A DNA stretch of 53,791 nucleotides from Mycobacterium sp. D16Q14 (GCA_002013415.1 MAEX01000027.1:1-53791), one strand, 5' to 3'. Positions 38,961-52,251 are shown, counted from the first letter of the stretch. Notes: generated from the letters alone by a model not told the origin. Translations and numbers: made by a program.

Positions 38961-39877
38961 GCGCCCACCATGTTTCTGCGGTACCACCGTCGGCCATGCC
39001 ACCGTTGGTAGTGCCATGCCGCGGTGGGCAGTACGCCACGGGGATGCAGCCAGAAGCGATCAGGAATCTCGGCCGTGGGTACCTGACGCCCCGGGTCGAT
39101 ATCGCCGAGAAGGATGCCTTGACCCTGCTCGGGGCGTCGTTCGGCGATGATGTGCCCGGCGCTATCGGTGATAAGGGTGGATCCCTCGAAGTGGCCCCGG
39201 TACTCGAGGGGCAGCCAGGGCATGGCGCAGCGGAATTCTCCGACGTGCGCGGCGTGAACAACGGGTGCTCCAACATATTTGGCGAAGGTGCCCGCTGCGG
39301 TGCGGGCTGTCTCGTGGTTACGGCGTTCCATCGCCTCGAAGGTCGCGCGTGGGTGCCACGGCGGTACCGACCACCAGCCGGAGCCGGTCATGACCAGATC
39401 GACGCGTGAACGCATCCGTTGTGCCGTGCGGGTGCGCATCAATTCCCAACACACAGCCGCCCCGACCTCATAGGTCCCCGCGCGGAACACTCCGTCATCC
39501 TGACCGCCGATATAGAAGGAGTTCTCCCACATGGTCGGGAGGTCCTTGTCGTGACGTCCGACTACTCCGGTCGCATCCGCCGCGACGTAGGCATTGCGGA
39601 CGTGCCCGTCCTTGTCTCGGCACAGGAACGAGCCGCCCACGAGCGCGTCGTAGCGACGGGCCAGTGAACACAGCAGTTCGGTGGCCTCACCCGAGAAGGG
39701 CAGCGCCGCATCCTTCAAGGACGGGTCGAAGGCGATCCCGCTGGTGAAGAACTCGGGCAACGCGATGATGCGCGCCCCGGACCGGCCTGCCTCGTCGGCG
39801 AGCGCAGCGCACCTGTCCAGGTTCGCGGCCACATCGCCGATGACTGCCTCGAGTTGGATCGCCGCTGCCAGCACCAT
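38957..39877 (-). CDS. Carbon-nitrogen hydrolase (nitrilase superfamily)
   Basis: This 306-residue amidase/nitrilase-fold enzyme has the catalytic triad in view: Glu in ALPEFFTSG, Lys in HDKDLPTMWEN, and Cys in GAAVCWELMRTR. It hydrolyses an amide or nitrile; the substrate is not predictable. It is followed by the membrane protein gene and is divergently regulated with the TetR gene upstream on the same strand, 30 bases away. Chromosomal. Confidence 0.9.
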   Translation of the reverse strand: MVLAAAIQLEAVIGDVAANLDRCAALADEAGRSGARIIALPEFFTSGIAFDPSLKDAALPFSGEATELLCSLARRYDALVGGSFLCRDKDGHVRNAYVAADATGVVGRHDKDLPTMWENSFYIGGQDDGVFRAGTYEVGAAVCWELMRTRTAQRMRSRVDLVMTGSGWWSVPPWHPRATFEAMERRNHETARTAAGTFAKYVGAPVVHAAHVGEFRCAMPWLPLEYRGHFEGSTLITDSAGHIIAERRPEQGQGILLGDIDPGRQVPTAEIPDRFWLHPRGVLPTAAWHYQRWHGRRWYRRNMVGA

Positions 39878-39907
39878 AACCGAACGCTACTACAAAACCG
39901 AACGTTC

Positions 39908-40552
39908 CTACAAGAGTTTGTCGCGGATGAGGCCCCGCTCGATGATCTCGCGACCCAGTGCCAGCACGCGTTGCATTTCGGCGGGCTCGAGTCGCAGCCG
40001 GTCGGGACGTAAATTGAGCGACAGCACGCCGTTCCACGCACCCCACAGGAAGATGGATGTCCGGACGGGGTCGGGGCAGTGCAGCTCGCCTGCGGCATCG
40101 GCACGGCGGAGCACATCGGCGATGTCGCCGACGAGCGACTCGACCTTGTCGGCGATCCGGCGTTCGACCTCGTCGGCCATATCGCCGGGGGGAACATCCA
40201 AGGTGCGGAGGGCGATCATGCGGAAGTATCCCGGGTTCTGCAGATGGAAATCGCAGTAGGCATCACTGGCGGCGCGCAGCTCCTCCATGGGGGTGCGCCC
40301 ATCGCCGAACGCCGCGGCCATTGCTTGCTCGTTGACCAACAGGGCCCGCTCGACGAGCGCAAGATATAGGCGTTCCTTGTTCTTGAAGTGGTGGTAGATC
40401 GAGCCGACCGCGAGGTCGGCGGTCTCGGCGATGGCATCCATCGTGACCGCATGGAACCCGCGCTCCACGAAGAGCCCTTCGGCCGCATCGAGGATGGCCG
40501 CGGTTGTTACAGCAGTGCGACGGTCTTGACGTCGAGCCTTGGTCTCAGACAC
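39908..40552 (-). CDS. TetR-family transcriptional regulator
   Basis: This 214-residue regulator has the N-terminal TetR helix-turn-helix (ILDAAEGLFVERGFHAVTMD, ETADLAVGSIYHHFKNKERL) and a helical ligand-binding domain. It lies directly upstream of the nitrilase-like gene on the same strand and is divergent from the esterase at 40599, either of which it may control. Confidence 0.9.
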   Translation of the reverse strand: MSETKARRQDRRTAVTTAAILDAAEGLFVERGFHAVTMDAIAETADLAVGSIYHHFKNKERLYLALVERALLVNEQAMAAAFGDGRTPMEELRAASDAYCDFHLQNPGYFRMIALRTLDVPPGDMADEVERRIADKVESLVGDIADVLRRADAAGELHCPDPVRTSIFLWGAWNGVLSLNLRPDRLRLEPAEMQRVLALGREIIERGLIRDKLL

Positions 40553-40598
40553 CCACCGAGGTTACGGGCGCGCGATCACATGGCGGTAGCGTGACCGG

Positions 40599-41558
40599 AT
40601 GGTCGTCACCCTGCACCCCAAGTCGGGTCTCAAGGCTCGGTTGCCGTTTCTGTTCGTCCTGCTCTTTGTTAAGCCGCTGCTGATCTTGTTCCCGATCTTC
40701 GACGCGGGTCTTCGGCAGCTGAAATGGCTGGACCGGGGCGCTCAGCGGGGGCCCGACGCACCCGGCATCGAGCGGACGCGGATCGTGCTGGCCGACAGAC
40801 CGACGGATCTGATGGTGCCGGCCGGGACGCAGGCCGGCGACTCCGATACCGCCATCCTCTATCTGCACGGCGGTGCGTTCATCGCGTGCGGCCCGGCTAC
40901 TCACCGCAAGATCACCGGTCTGTTGGCGCGCCAGCTTCAGATCCCCGTCTACGTGCTCGACTATCGGCAGCTGCCGGAGGTCGGCGTGGGCTCGTCGGTG
41001 GCGGATGCGGTGCAGGCCTACCGCGAGCTACTCCAGGACTACGCACGGGTGATTGTCGTCGGAGACTCGGCAGGCGGTTACCTGGGCGGCAAAGTCATCG
41101 AATATGCACACACCCACAGGCTGTCGAAACCCGTTGCTTATGTAGGGTATTCACCGCTGCTTGATCTGGATCTGGCCTCCAATCCGTCCAGTACCAGCCG
41201 CCACGACGCATACCTGCCCAAGGGTAAGCTGTCGAAGTTGGCACCCAAATTCGACAGGGGCCCAGTGGAATTCACTGGAGAACGGCGGGTGATATCGGTA
41301 CCGGTCGAGGCATTCCCGCCAACGCTGCTCATCACCGCACAGGACGAGTTCCTGGAGCCTGACGCTCTGGAGCTCGCGGAGAAGCTTACTGGTGCAGGTG
41401 TGGTGGCCACGGTGCACAGCTACTCGTGGCAGCTGCACGCCTTCCCGGCCATCGCCGTCTCGCGCGATACGGCCGAGGCCGTCGTTCTCTCCGCCGACTT
41501 CATCCGCGAGGCGCTTTCGGTGTCCGAGCAGGAGCAGGCGACCGAACAGACTGGGTAA
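40599..41558 (+). CDS. Alpha/beta hydrolase, hormone-sensitive-lipase-type esterase
   Basis: This 319-residue esterase has an N-terminal membrane-anchoring hydrophobic segment (FLFVLLFVKPLLILFPIF), the HGGAF oxyanion motif, GDSAGG nucleophile elbow, Asp in AQDEFLEPD and His in QLHAFP. It is a membrane-associated lipid or ester hydrolase. It is followed by an Old Yellow Enzyme gene on the same strand. Confidence 0.9.
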   Translation: MVVTLHPKSGLKARLPFLFVLLFVKPLLILFPIFDAGLRQLKWLDRGAQRGPDAPGIERTRIVLADRPTDLMVPAGTQAGDSDTAILYLHGGAFIACGPATHRKITGLLARQLQIPVYVLDYRQLPEVGVGSSVADAVQAYRELLQDYARVIVVGDSAGGYLGGKVIEYAHTHRLSKPVAYVGYSPLLDLDLASNPSSTSRHDAYLPKGKLSKLAPKFDRGPVEFTGERRVISVPVEAFPPTLLITAQDEFLEPDALELAEKLTGAGVVATVHSYSWQLHAFPAIAVSRDTAEAVVLSADFIREALSVSEQEQATEQTG

Positions 41559-41651
41559 ATACGGCCCGGGAAATATTCGGCACGCGTCTGCGTTGGATTG
41601 TGCCGGGCCAGCGGTGCTGGCCGCCGACCCGACGCGAGGAGCCTTCGGACC

Positions 41652-42755
41652 ATGAGCCTGCTGTTCGAGCCGTACCGGCTGCGTGACATTACGATCCCCA
41701 ACCGGATATGGATGTCGCCTATGTGCCAGTACTCGGCGGACCCTACCGGCCCGTTGACCGGTGTGCCGAACGACTGGCACCGCACTCATCTGATCAGCCG
41801 CGCGGTCGGCGGAGCCGGATTGGTGTTCACCGAGGCCACCGCCGTCAACGCGCAAGGGCGGCTCTCCCCGTATGACACCGGGCTGTGGAACGACACTCAG
41901 GAACAGGCCTGGGCGGCCATCGTGGAACGCGTCAAGGATTTTGGCGCCGTCCCGGCGGTGCAACTCGGACATGCCGGTCGCAAGGCGTCGACCGTCGCGC
42001 CGTGGGATGGGCACCGCTCATTGGACCCCTCGGACCCGTTGAGCTGGCAGGCAATTGGTCCCACCGACGCACCGTACGGCGACTTCGTGCCACCTGCGGC
42101 GGCCACCCCCGCCGATCTCACCGCGATCATCGAGGATTATGTGGAGGCCGCGCGGCGCGCGTTGCGGGCAGGTTTCCAGGCGCTTGAGGTGCACGCCGCG
42201 CATGGCTACATCCAGCATCAGTTCCTTTCTCCGGCAAGCAATTCCCGCACCGACGAGTACGGCGGCTCCTTTGCCGGCCGCGCCAAGCTCACCCTGGACA
42301 CCGTCGCGGCGGTACGCACTGTCTGGCCCGAGCGCCTGCCACTGTTCGTCAGGGTGTCGGCGACCGACTGGGTGACCGAGGAGCCCGGGCTGGAGGTGGA
42401 CAGCTGGACGCCCGATCAGACCGTCGAGCTCGCCAGACAGCTGCAGGAACGCGGCGTAGACCTCATCGATGTATCGACGGGTGGCAATGTGCCGCATGTC
42501 CGGATTCCGGCAGGACCCGGATATCAGGTGCGGTTCGCTCGGCGTATCCAGACCGAAACAAGGCTTCCCGCGGCGGCGGTCGGCATGATCACCGAGCCGC
42601 ATCAGGCCGAATCGATCCTTGCCGCCGGTGATGCTTCCGCGGTGCTGTTGGGCCGCGAGCTGCTACGCGACCCGTACTGGCCACGGCGGGCGGCGCGTGA
42701 GCTGGGTGCCGAGCTGAGCCCCGCAGTGCCCAAGCAGTACGCGCGTGCCTTCTAG
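41652..42755 (+). CDS. NADH:flavin oxidoreductase (Old Yellow Enzyme, YqjM class)
   Basis: This 367-residue FMN-dependent ene-reductase has NRIWMSPMCQYSAD with the YqjM-type redox-sensing Cys, QLGHAGRKAS, HAAHGYIQHQFLSP, SRTDEYGGS and VGMI. It reduces activated C=C bonds; the natural substrate is unknown. ATG 41652 begins MSLLFEPYRLRD. Its end overlaps the convergent helicase gene by four bases. Confidence 0.92.
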   Translation: MSLLFEPYRLRDITIPNRIWMSPMCQYSADPTGPLTGVPNDWHRTHLISRAVGGAGLVFTEATAVNAQGRLSPYDTGLWNDTQEQAWAAIVERVKDFGAVPAVQLGHAGRKASTVAPWDGHRSLDPSDPLSWQAIGPTDAPYGDFVPPAAATPADLTAIIEDYVEAARRALRAGFQALEVHAAHGYIQHQFLSPASNSRTDEYGGSFAGRAKLTLDTVAAVRTVWPERLPLFVRVSATDWVTEEPGLEVDSWTPDQTVELARQLQERGVDLIDVSTGGNVPHVRIPAGPGYQVRFARRIQTETRLPAAAVGMITEPHQAESILAAGDASAVLLGRELLRDPYWPRRAARELGAELSPAVPKQYARAF

Positions 42756-45085
42756 CCCGGCAGCCGGGACAGCACCAATCGCAGCACCTTGACGGCCGCG
42801 GCCTTGTCCAGCGGGGAATTCCCGTTGCCGCACTTGGGTGATTGCACACACGACGGACACCCCGCCTCGCACTCGCACGCCTGGATGGCGTCGGCGGTGG
42901 CACCCAGCCAGATCGCCAGCTGCTCGTATCCACGGGCAGCGAAACCCGCGCCGCCGGGGTGGCCGTCGTAGACGAACACCGTCGGTAGGCCGGTCTCGGG
43001 TTGCAGCGCGGTCGATACCCCACCGATATCGCCGCGATCGCAGCTGGCGACCAACGGGAGCAGACCGATCGCGGCGTGCTCAGCGGCATGGAAGGCACCG
43101 GGTGTGGCGAGTGTGTCGATATCGATGCCTGCCAAAGCCTCCGGGGTGACCGTGTACATCACCGCCTTGGTGCTCAATGTCGAGGACGGCATGTCGAGCT
43201 CGACGAAGTCGAGGATCTCGCCGGTTGCCAGCTTACGCAGATAGCCGATCACCTGGTGGGTGACATCCACCGGTACCAGCCCAATCTGTATATCGCCCAG
43301 GTGTACCCGTTCGCCCTCGCCCGTGATCGCGATATCAATGGTGGACCGGGCGAATGTCGTGTAATTGGGAGTAGCGTTGTGCACCAGGGCAATTCCGTCA
43401 CTGAAATCGAGAGAATCGACCAGATACGTCTCGCCGGAATGCAGATAGACGGCTCCGGGATGCACCGAAGCCGGCGCTCGGCCAGTATCGACGGTTCCCA
43501 GTACTCGGCCGGTGTCGGCCTCCAGGATCGTGATCTGGCCGCCGATCGATCCACGGATATCCACGGCTGCATAGGGATTGAGTCCCGGGGCCGCGAAGTA
43601 TCCGCCGGGCCGCTTGCGTAGAAGGCCGTCGTCGACGAGCTCGGAAACCACATCTGCTGCGTCCAAGGATCGTACGTCGTCCTCGGTCAACGGCAGTTCT
43701 GTTGCCGCGCACAGCAGATGAGGTCGCAGCACATGCGGATTGGTTGGATCGATCACCACCGCCTCGATCGGTTTGTCCAGCAGCGCGCCCGGATGGTGAA
43801 CCAGGTAGGTGTCTAGTGGATCGTCACGAGCGACCAGCACCACCAACGAGCCCTGTCCCCGGCGGCCCGAGCGGCCGGCCTGCTGCCAGAATGAGGCCAC
43901 GGTGCCCGGGAAACCCGCCACCACAACGGCATCCAATCCGGCGATGTCGACGCCCAGCTCCAGAGCGTTCGTCGTTGCCGCGCCGGTCAGCGCGCCCGTC
44001 GACAACGCTTGCTCCAATGCCCGGCGGTCCTCCGGCAGATATCCCGCCCGATATGCCGCCACCTGGGATACCAGGGCAGGATCGACCTCGGCAAGCTGAT
44101 GGGCGGCCCCGAGCGCCGTCATCTCCGCTCCGCGCCGCGATCGGACGAATGTCAGCGTTCGCGCGCCTTCCTGGACCAGATCGGCCAGCAGTCGGGAGGC
44201 CTCGGTGCTGACCGGGCGCCGCACGGGTGCCCCGTTCTCGCCGGTGATCGGCAGCAAGGGTGGTTCCCACAGCGCGACCGTGCGCATCCCGTGCGGCGAC
44301 CCATCGGTGATCACTTCTTCGACCGGCTGTCCGATGAGTGCTTGGGCTGCCGAACCGGGGTTCGAGGTCGTGGCGCTGGCGAATATCACCGTCGGATGCG
44401 AACCGTACCGTGCGCACAAGCGCAACAGCCGCTGCAGGACGAGAGCCACATTCGACCCGAAAACTCCTCGGTAGTAATGGCACTCATCCACGATGAGGTA
44501 GCGCAATCCGCGCAGGAACACCGACCACCGGGTGTGGTTATGCAGCAAGGACACATGCATCATGTCGGGATTGGTGAAGATCCACCGCGAGCTCTCGCGG
44601 GCGAACCGCCGTAACTCGTTGGAGCTGTCCCCGTCGTACGCGCAGGGCAGCACTCGCCCGAAACTTTCTATCTCCGTGATCAATTCGCGTACCGAGCGCA
44701 GCTGGTCATGGCCGAGCGCCTTGGTGGGCGCCAGATAGAGCGCGCGTGCCCGCGGCTCCTCGGCCAGGGCGGTCAGGACCGGCAGCTGGTAGGCGACGGA
44801 CTTCCCGGATGCGGTTCCGGTGGCTACCACCACATGGCGTCCCGCGAACGCCAGGGAGGCGGCGGCGACCTGGTGCGACCACGGAACGGTCACCCCTTGG
44901 GCCGCAAACGCAGCGACTGCGTCGGGATGCGCCCACTCGGGCCAGGCCGCCACCTCGGCATTTCGCGCGGGGATATCACAAATATGCCGCACCGGGGTCT
45001 CGCCGCTGGGCGTACCGGCCACGATGAGATCCAGCAGTTCGCGACCGTACCCAACCGTCACCGCAAAACACCTCGTGACCTGCAC
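42752..45085 (-). CDS. MrfA-type superfamily 2 helicase (DUF1998)
   Basis: This 777-residue DEAD/DEAH-like helicase has Walker A ATGTASGKS (near residue 90), a DECH box (LIVDECHYYRG), SATTSNP motif III, and Arg fingers in QQAGRSGRRGQGS. The C-terminal DUF1998 domain carries the four-Cys zinc cluster CECEAGCPSCVQSPKCGNG. It is related to MrfA, which repairs mitomycin lesions, and equals Rv3649. A start at ATG 45085 or the GTG nine codons later is possible. Confidence 0.9.
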   Translation of the reverse strand: MQVTRCFAVTVGYGRELLDLIVAGTPSGETPVRHICDIPARNAEVAAWPEWAHPDAVAAFAAQGVTVPWSHQVAAASLAFAGRHVVVATGTASGKSVAYQLPVLTALAEEPRARALYLAPTKALGHDQLRSVRELITEIESFGRVLPCAYDGDSSNELRRFARESSRWIFTNPDMMHVSLLHNHTRWSVFLRGLRYLIVDECHYYRGVFGSNVALVLQRLLRLCARYGSHPTVIFASATTSNPGSAAQALIGQPVEEVITDGSPHGMRTVALWEPPLLPITGENGAPVRRPVSTEASRLLADLVQEGARTLTFVRSRRGAEMTALGAAHQLAEVDPALVSQVAAYRAGYLPEDRRALEQALSTGALTGAATTNALELGVDIAGLDAVVVAGFPGTVASFWQQAGRSGRRGQGSLVVLVARDDPLDTYLVHHPGALLDKPIEAVVIDPTNPHVLRPHLLCAATELPLTEDDVRSLDAADVVSELVDDGLLRKRPGGYFAAPGLNPYAAVDIRGSIGGQITILEADTGRVLGTVDTGRAPASVHPGAVYLHSGETYLVDSLDFSDGIALVHNATPNYTTFARSTIDIAITGEGERVHLGDIQIGLVPVDVTHQVIGYLRKLATGEILDFVELDMPSSTLSTKAVMYTVTPEALAGIDIDTLATPGAFHAAEHAAIGLLPLVASCDRGDIGGVSTALQPETGLPTVFVYDGHPGGAGFAARGYEQLAIWLGATADAIQACECEAGCPSCVQSPKCGNGNSPLDKAAAVKVLRLVLSRLPG

Positions 45086-45398
45086 ACTTGTGCCAAAATG
45101 GCGCCGTGCTCGCTACCGCAGATGGCCATAACGCCAGGGTAAGGCAGGCCGAAAGAGGGTCGAAGTTTCGCCACTGTTCACCGAACTTCCCGGCAATTAT
45201 CTGGCACACCGCTATCGCCAACGCCCCAAACATGCTCTACTTAAGGGGGTCGCAGCTTCTGTGTTCGTGTTTTGCACTCGCAGGATCGACGTTGTGATCG
45301 CGGTTACTGCGAGGATCATTCCACGGGGTATGGCGGTCGGAACGGGGCCCGACGTGCCGAACGGGTATGTCGAACCCAAGTAAAGAAAGATCAAAGAA
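45086..45398. other. cspA leader and divergent promoter region
   Basis: These 313 bases hold the divergent promoters of the helicase and cspA genes and, at the right, the long 5' leader usual for cold-shock genes. No other gene is seen; a hairpin-forming GATCGCGG region lies near 45295. Confidence 0.5.
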
Positions 45399-45602
45399 AT
45401 GCCACAGGGAACTGTGAAGTGGTTCAACGCGGAAAAAGGCTTCGGATTCATTGCGCCCGAGGACGGCTCCGCTGACGTCTTCGTCCATTACACCGAAATC
45501 TCGGGCAACGGATTCCGTACCCTTGAAGAGAACCAGAAGGTCGAGTTCGAGGTAGGCCAGAGCCCCAAGGGCCCGCAGGCTACCGGCGTCCGCGCCGTCT
45601 GA
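45399..45602 (+). CDS. cspA: Cold-shock protein CspA
   Basis: This 67-residue single cold-shock domain protein has RNP1 KGFGFIAP and RNP2 VFVHYTEI. It binds single-stranded RNA/DNA and melts structures. ATG 45399 has AAAGAAA/GAAAG upstream. It corresponds to Rv3648c. A strong terminator follows. Confidence 0.97.
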   Translation: MPQGTVKWFNAEKGFGFIAPEDGSADVFVHYTEISGNGFRTLEENQKVEFEVGQSPKGPQATGVRAV

Positions 45603-45620
45603 CCCACATCCGTCGAAGGA

Positions 45621-45651
45621 ACGCCCCCGGCCATGTGCCGGGGGCGTTTCT
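45621..45651 (+). terminator. cspA intrinsic terminator
   Basis: A perfect 11-bp stem (45621-45631 with 45637-45647) with a 5-base loop is followed by TTTCTCGTT. Confidence 0.85.
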
Positions 45652-45712
45652 CGTTCCAAGAAACTCTCCGCGCGCGGGGAGAGCCCCCTAGCTTGCGGAG
45701 AAAGTACTGTCT

Positions 45713-46306
45713 GTGACTGTGAGCCAGCTGTCCTTCTTTTCCGCCGAGTCGGTGCCTCCGGAGGTCACCGATTTGGCGGGGCTGCTGGCCGGACCAGGCC
45801 AGGTCGTGGTCGGCGCGGGGGGAGCCCGGATTTCGGTGGTCGTGGATCAGCCGTGGCGTGCGCTGGCGCTGGCCGAGATGATCACCGAAACTGGTCTGCA
45901 GGCGGAACTGGGCCACACCGAGACGGGCGCGGAGAACCATCCGCTGGTGCGTACCGCCATGGATCCCGCAGTGTTGCCGGTTGCGCGCGAGTGGACCCGC
46001 GGCGCGGTGAAAACTGTGCCCGCGCAATGGTTACCGGGTGCACGTGAGCTGCGGGCATGGGTGCTCGCCGCAGGCTCGCCGGAGGCCGACAGGTACCTCC
46101 TGGGACTGGACCCACATGCCCCCGATACGCATTCGTCGCTGGCGGCAGCGCTGATGCGGGTGGGCATCGCTCCGACCTTGATCGGAACACGCGGTGCCAA
46201 TCCCGCGTTGCGGATAAGTGGAAGACGCAGACTGGGGCGGCTACTGGAAAACATCGGAGAACCACCCGGCGACACCGACGCATTCCGCGTCTGGCCGAGG
46301 GTCTAA
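45713..46306 (+). CDS. Conserved mycobacterial protein (Rv3647c-like)
   Basis: This 197-residue cytoplasmic protein of unknown function is found between cspA and topA in mycobacteria. Visible pieces are VPPEVTDLAGLLAGPGQVV, PWRALALAEMI, WVLAAGSPEADRYLLGLDP and ISGRRRLGRLLENIGEPP. It starts at GTG 45713. No catalytic motif is seen. Confidence 0.85.
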   Translation: MTVSQLSFFSAESVPPEVTDLAGLLAGPGQVVVGAGGARISVVVDQPWRALALAEMITETGLQAELGHTETGAENHPLVRTAMDPAVLPVAREWTRGAVKTVPAQWLPGARELRAWVLAAGSPEADRYLLGLDPHAPDTHSSLAAALMRVGIAPTLIGTRGANPALRISGRRRLGRLLENIGEPPGDTDAFRVWPRV

Positions 46307-46494
46307 CCGGGTTCTAGCAGCGGTTTAGTGAGGACTCGGACACGCTTTTGGCCACCCTGACATCGGGAATACCGACGCCTATATGGAAGGCTAGGTTTGC
46401 GCAATTGGCGCGGGGGTGTCATCTTGTGACCACGGTGGACCGCCCTCTACACCGTACATATGCGGCTTGATGCGCAGGTAAGGAGACGAAGCAG

Positions 46495-49262
<2,768 letters not shown>

Positions 49263-49266
<4 letters not shown>

Positions 49267-50822
49267 CCGCGACGCGGCCGCGCGACCTGCGTTGACACAT
49301 TGCGTCCGCGCAGTTCGACGGTCTCGCCGACGTTCCAGCGCAGTGCTTCCTCGTCGCGAGCCTCCATCACCGCGGAGGCTGATGCCAACACGTTTCCGGG
49401 TTCGTTCTTGGCCAGCTCGGTAAGCCGGGCCGCCTCGTTTACGGGGTCGCCGATGACGGTGTACTCAAAGCGCGCCTGCGCCCCGATATGGCCGGCGATG
49501 GCGCGTCCGGCAGAGACGCCGATGCCGAAATCGTTGGAGCCCAATACATTGGTGAGCTCGTCGGCCAGCTCACGGGCGGCCGCCAACGCGGCCGCAGCGC
49601 CGTCGGGATGATCGATGGGCGCACCGAAGATGGCCAGCGCCGCGTCGCCCTGGAACTTGTTGACGAATCCGCCGTGCTTATTGACGGTGTCGACGATCAC
49701 CCGGAAGAACTCGTTGAGGACCCGTACGACCACTGCGGGGCCGCGCGTGGAAGCCAACTGAGTGGAGCCCACCAGGTCCACGAAAAGCACTGCCACACTG
49801 CGTTCCTGACCGCCAAGCTCGGTGCCGTATTCGAGCGCCCGGCGTGCGACGTCCTCGCCGACGTAGCGGCCGAAGAGGTCACGGAGGCGTTGCCGTTCGC
49901 CGAGATCGCGCACCATGTCGTTGAACCCGGCCTGCAGCAGTCCCAGCTCGCTGGCGTCGTAGATCGGTACGTGGGCGTTGTAGTTGCCGCGCTGCACTTC
50001 GCTGAGTGCCCAACGTAATTGGCGCAGCGGGTCGGCGATCGAGGTGGCCACCAGCAGGGTGCCCATCAGTCCGATCGCCAGCGCGATGATCGCCAGGATC
50101 AGGATGGAGCCGGTGAGGTTGTCGGCATTGGACTTCAGGTAGCCCGCGCGCTGCCCCACGACGGTGAGCACGATTGCCAGGATCGGCACGCCGGTACTCA
50201 GTGCCCAGGTGAGGACCTGGCGGACGATAACGCCTGGGGCAGTGACATTTTCCGGCACACCACGGCGCAACGCCTGAATCGCCACGGGGCGCAGTACACG
50301 CTCGGACTGCAAGTATCCGATGATGCTGGTCGTGGTGGCCCCGAGCACTGTCGCGAATGCGGCGACCAGCACCGAGCTATGGGTAGATGACCAGGTGACG
50401 GCGACAAATATTGCGCCACCCACAAGCCACGTCGCCACGCTGATGACGGTGCGGTAGAAGGGCATCTGCAGGGCGCGGACGCGGACATCCTCGGACCCCT
50501 CGGACTCGAAGTCCGGGGAACTGTACTGCCAGCGCAGCACGGGCAGGAGGAGGTAGGTGCTCACGATGGCGCCGGCAACAAAGAGGATGAACAGTGAGAC
50601 ACCGAGGATGATGAGCCGCTGCGTGCCGAGCTCGGTCAGTTCCACCCGGTCACTCGGTGGGAGACCGAACCGCAGGAAGCCCAACACGAACAGTGCGCCG
50701 ACCAGGTTGGACTGGGCGATACCCATGATGAAGAGGGGCCAAGGCGTGCGCATGACCCATCGCGAATACCGGGCTGCGCGTGCAAGGGGGCGCTGGTCTA
50801 CCCCTCCCTCCGCGCCAGTCAC
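49263..50822 (-). CDS. Membrane class III adenylate cyclase with HAMP domain
   Basis: This 519-residue protein has six transmembrane helices, a HAMP linker (ADPLRQLRWALSEVQRGNYN) and a C-terminal class III cyclase domain with VAVLFVDLVGSTQLAS, NKFQGDAALAIFGAP and GVSAGRAIAGHIGA. Equivalent to Rv3645, the major cAMP source tied to fatty-acid sensing in M. tuberculosis. It is convergent with topA and divergent from holB. Confidence 0.95.
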
Positions 50823-50915
50823 CCGTTAACCGTAGCTGTCGGCGGTGACGGCAGCGTTTCACACGCCTATGCGGCTTGTTCTTCGCGTCGGTTGCGGCGG
50901 CTAGGGTTGGAGGCG

Positions 50916-52121
50916 ATGAGCGGGGTTTTCGGGCGCCTGGTGGATCAGGGAGCGGTGGTTTCCACGCTCTCATCTGCGGCATTGGCCGCACGCGGTGATG
51001 ACGCGGGCCGGATGACCCATGCCTGGTTGTTTACCGGACCGCCGGGGTCGGGCAGGTCGGTGGCGGCTTTGTGTTTTGCCGCCGCCCTTCAGTGCGAATC
51101 GGAAGGTGCCGCGGGCTGCGGGGAATGCCGTGCCTGCACGACCACGATGGCCGGCACCCATGCTGACGTGCGCAGAGTCGTTCCCGAGGGATTGTCGATC
51201 GGCGTGGATGAGATGCGCGCCATTGTGCAGGCGGCCTGGCGCCGGCCGAGCACCGGGCGCTGGCTGGTGGTGCTCATCGAGGATGCCGACCGGTTGACCG
51301 AGGGTGCCGGCAATGTCCTGCTGAAGGTTGTCGAGGAGCCGCCGCCGCGGACGGTGTTCTTGCTGTGTGCACCGTCGGTGGACCCCGAGGACATTTCGAT
51401 CACCCTCCGCTCGCGCTGTCGGCATGTGGCGCTCGTCACTCCGTCGGTGGCGGCCATCGCGCAGGTGCTGATGGAACGCGACGGGATCGATGCCGAGCAG
51501 GCGCAGTGGGCGGCCTCGGTGAGCGGCGGCCATGTGGGCCGGGCACGCAGACTTGCCACCGATGAGCAGGCCCGTGCACGGCGTCTACGGGCGCTGGGGC
51601 TGGCCAGGGAGGCCGCCACCCCGACGCGGGCGTATGCCGCGGCCGAGGAACTCGTGACCAGCGCCGATGTCGAGGCCAAGGAGCTGACGGCAGCGCGTAA
51701 CGAGGCCGAAGAGGAAGAAGTGAAGACGGCGTTGGGGGCCGGGGGTACCGGCAAGGGTGCGGCGACCGCACTGCGCGGGTCCGCGGGTGTCTTGAAGGAC
51801 CTTGAGCGTAAGCAAAAGTCGCGTCAGACCCGGGCATCACGAGATGCCCTGGACCGCACACTCATCGATCTGGCCACCTACTTCCGCGACGCGTTGGTGC
51901 TATCGTTCGGCGCTGCCGAGGAGGGCCGGGTGACACTGCATCACCCCGATATGGCCGACCGGCTTGGGCCGATGGTCGACAGGGTGCCGCCCGAACAGCT
52001 CCTGCAATGCATCGAGGCCGTCCTGGAGTGCCGCGAGGCACTCGCGGTGAACGTGAAGCCCAAGTTCGCAATCGATGCCCTGGTCGCGACGGCGGGGCAG
52101 GCGCTGCGCCCGTCGGAATGA
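50916..52121 (+). CDS. holB: DNA polymerase III delta' subunit
   Basis: This 401-residue clamp-loader subunit has a P-loop GPPGSGRS, the zinc ligands CGECRACTT, LLKVVEEPPPRTVFLL, and the arginine-finger SRC motif (LRSRCRHV). It helps load the beta clamp at primer ends. ATG 50916 (MSGVFGRL) is chosen with GGAGG five bases upstream. A charged helical insert (VEAKELTAARNEAEEEEVK) precedes the C-terminal domain. tRNA-Thr follows. Confidence 0.95.
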   Translation: MSGVFGRLVDQGAVVSTLSSAALAARGDDAGRMTHAWLFTGPPGSGRSVAALCFAAALQCESEGAAGCGECRACTTTMAGTHADVRRVVPEGLSIGVDEMRAIVQAAWRRPSTGRWLVVLIEDADRLTEGAGNVLLKVVEEPPPRTVFLLCAPSVDPEDISITLRSRCRHVALVTPSVAAIAQVLMERDGIDAEQAQWAASVSGGHVGRARRLATDEQARARRLRALGLAREAATPTRAYAAAEELVTSADVEAKELTAARNEAEEEEVKTALGAGGTGKGAATALRGSAGVLKDLERKQKSRQTRASRDALDRTLIDLATYFRDALVLSFGAAEEGRVTLHHPDMADRLGPMVDRVPPEQLLQCIEAVLECREALAVNVKPKFAIDALVATAGQALRPSE

Positions 52122-52178
52122 GATTGGGAGTCGCGGCGGGGGTGCCGTAGACTTTCGGGCGCTGGGTTCGCCCGGCAC

Positions 52179-52251
52179 GCTGCCCTAGCTCAGTCGGTAG
52201 AGCAATTCACTCGTAATGAATAGGTCGGGGGTTCGATTCCCCCGGGCAGCT
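52179..52251 (+). tRNA. tRNA-Thr (anticodon CGT)
   Basis: A 73-base cloverleaf: acceptor GCTGCCC/GGGCAGC, D arm TAGCTCAGTCGGTAGAGC, anticodon stem ATTCA/TGAAT with loop CTCGTAA, and TpsiC arm GGTTCGATTCC. The CCA end is not encoded. The 3' half serves as a phage integration site: a repressor gene runs antisense into it. Confidence 0.95.
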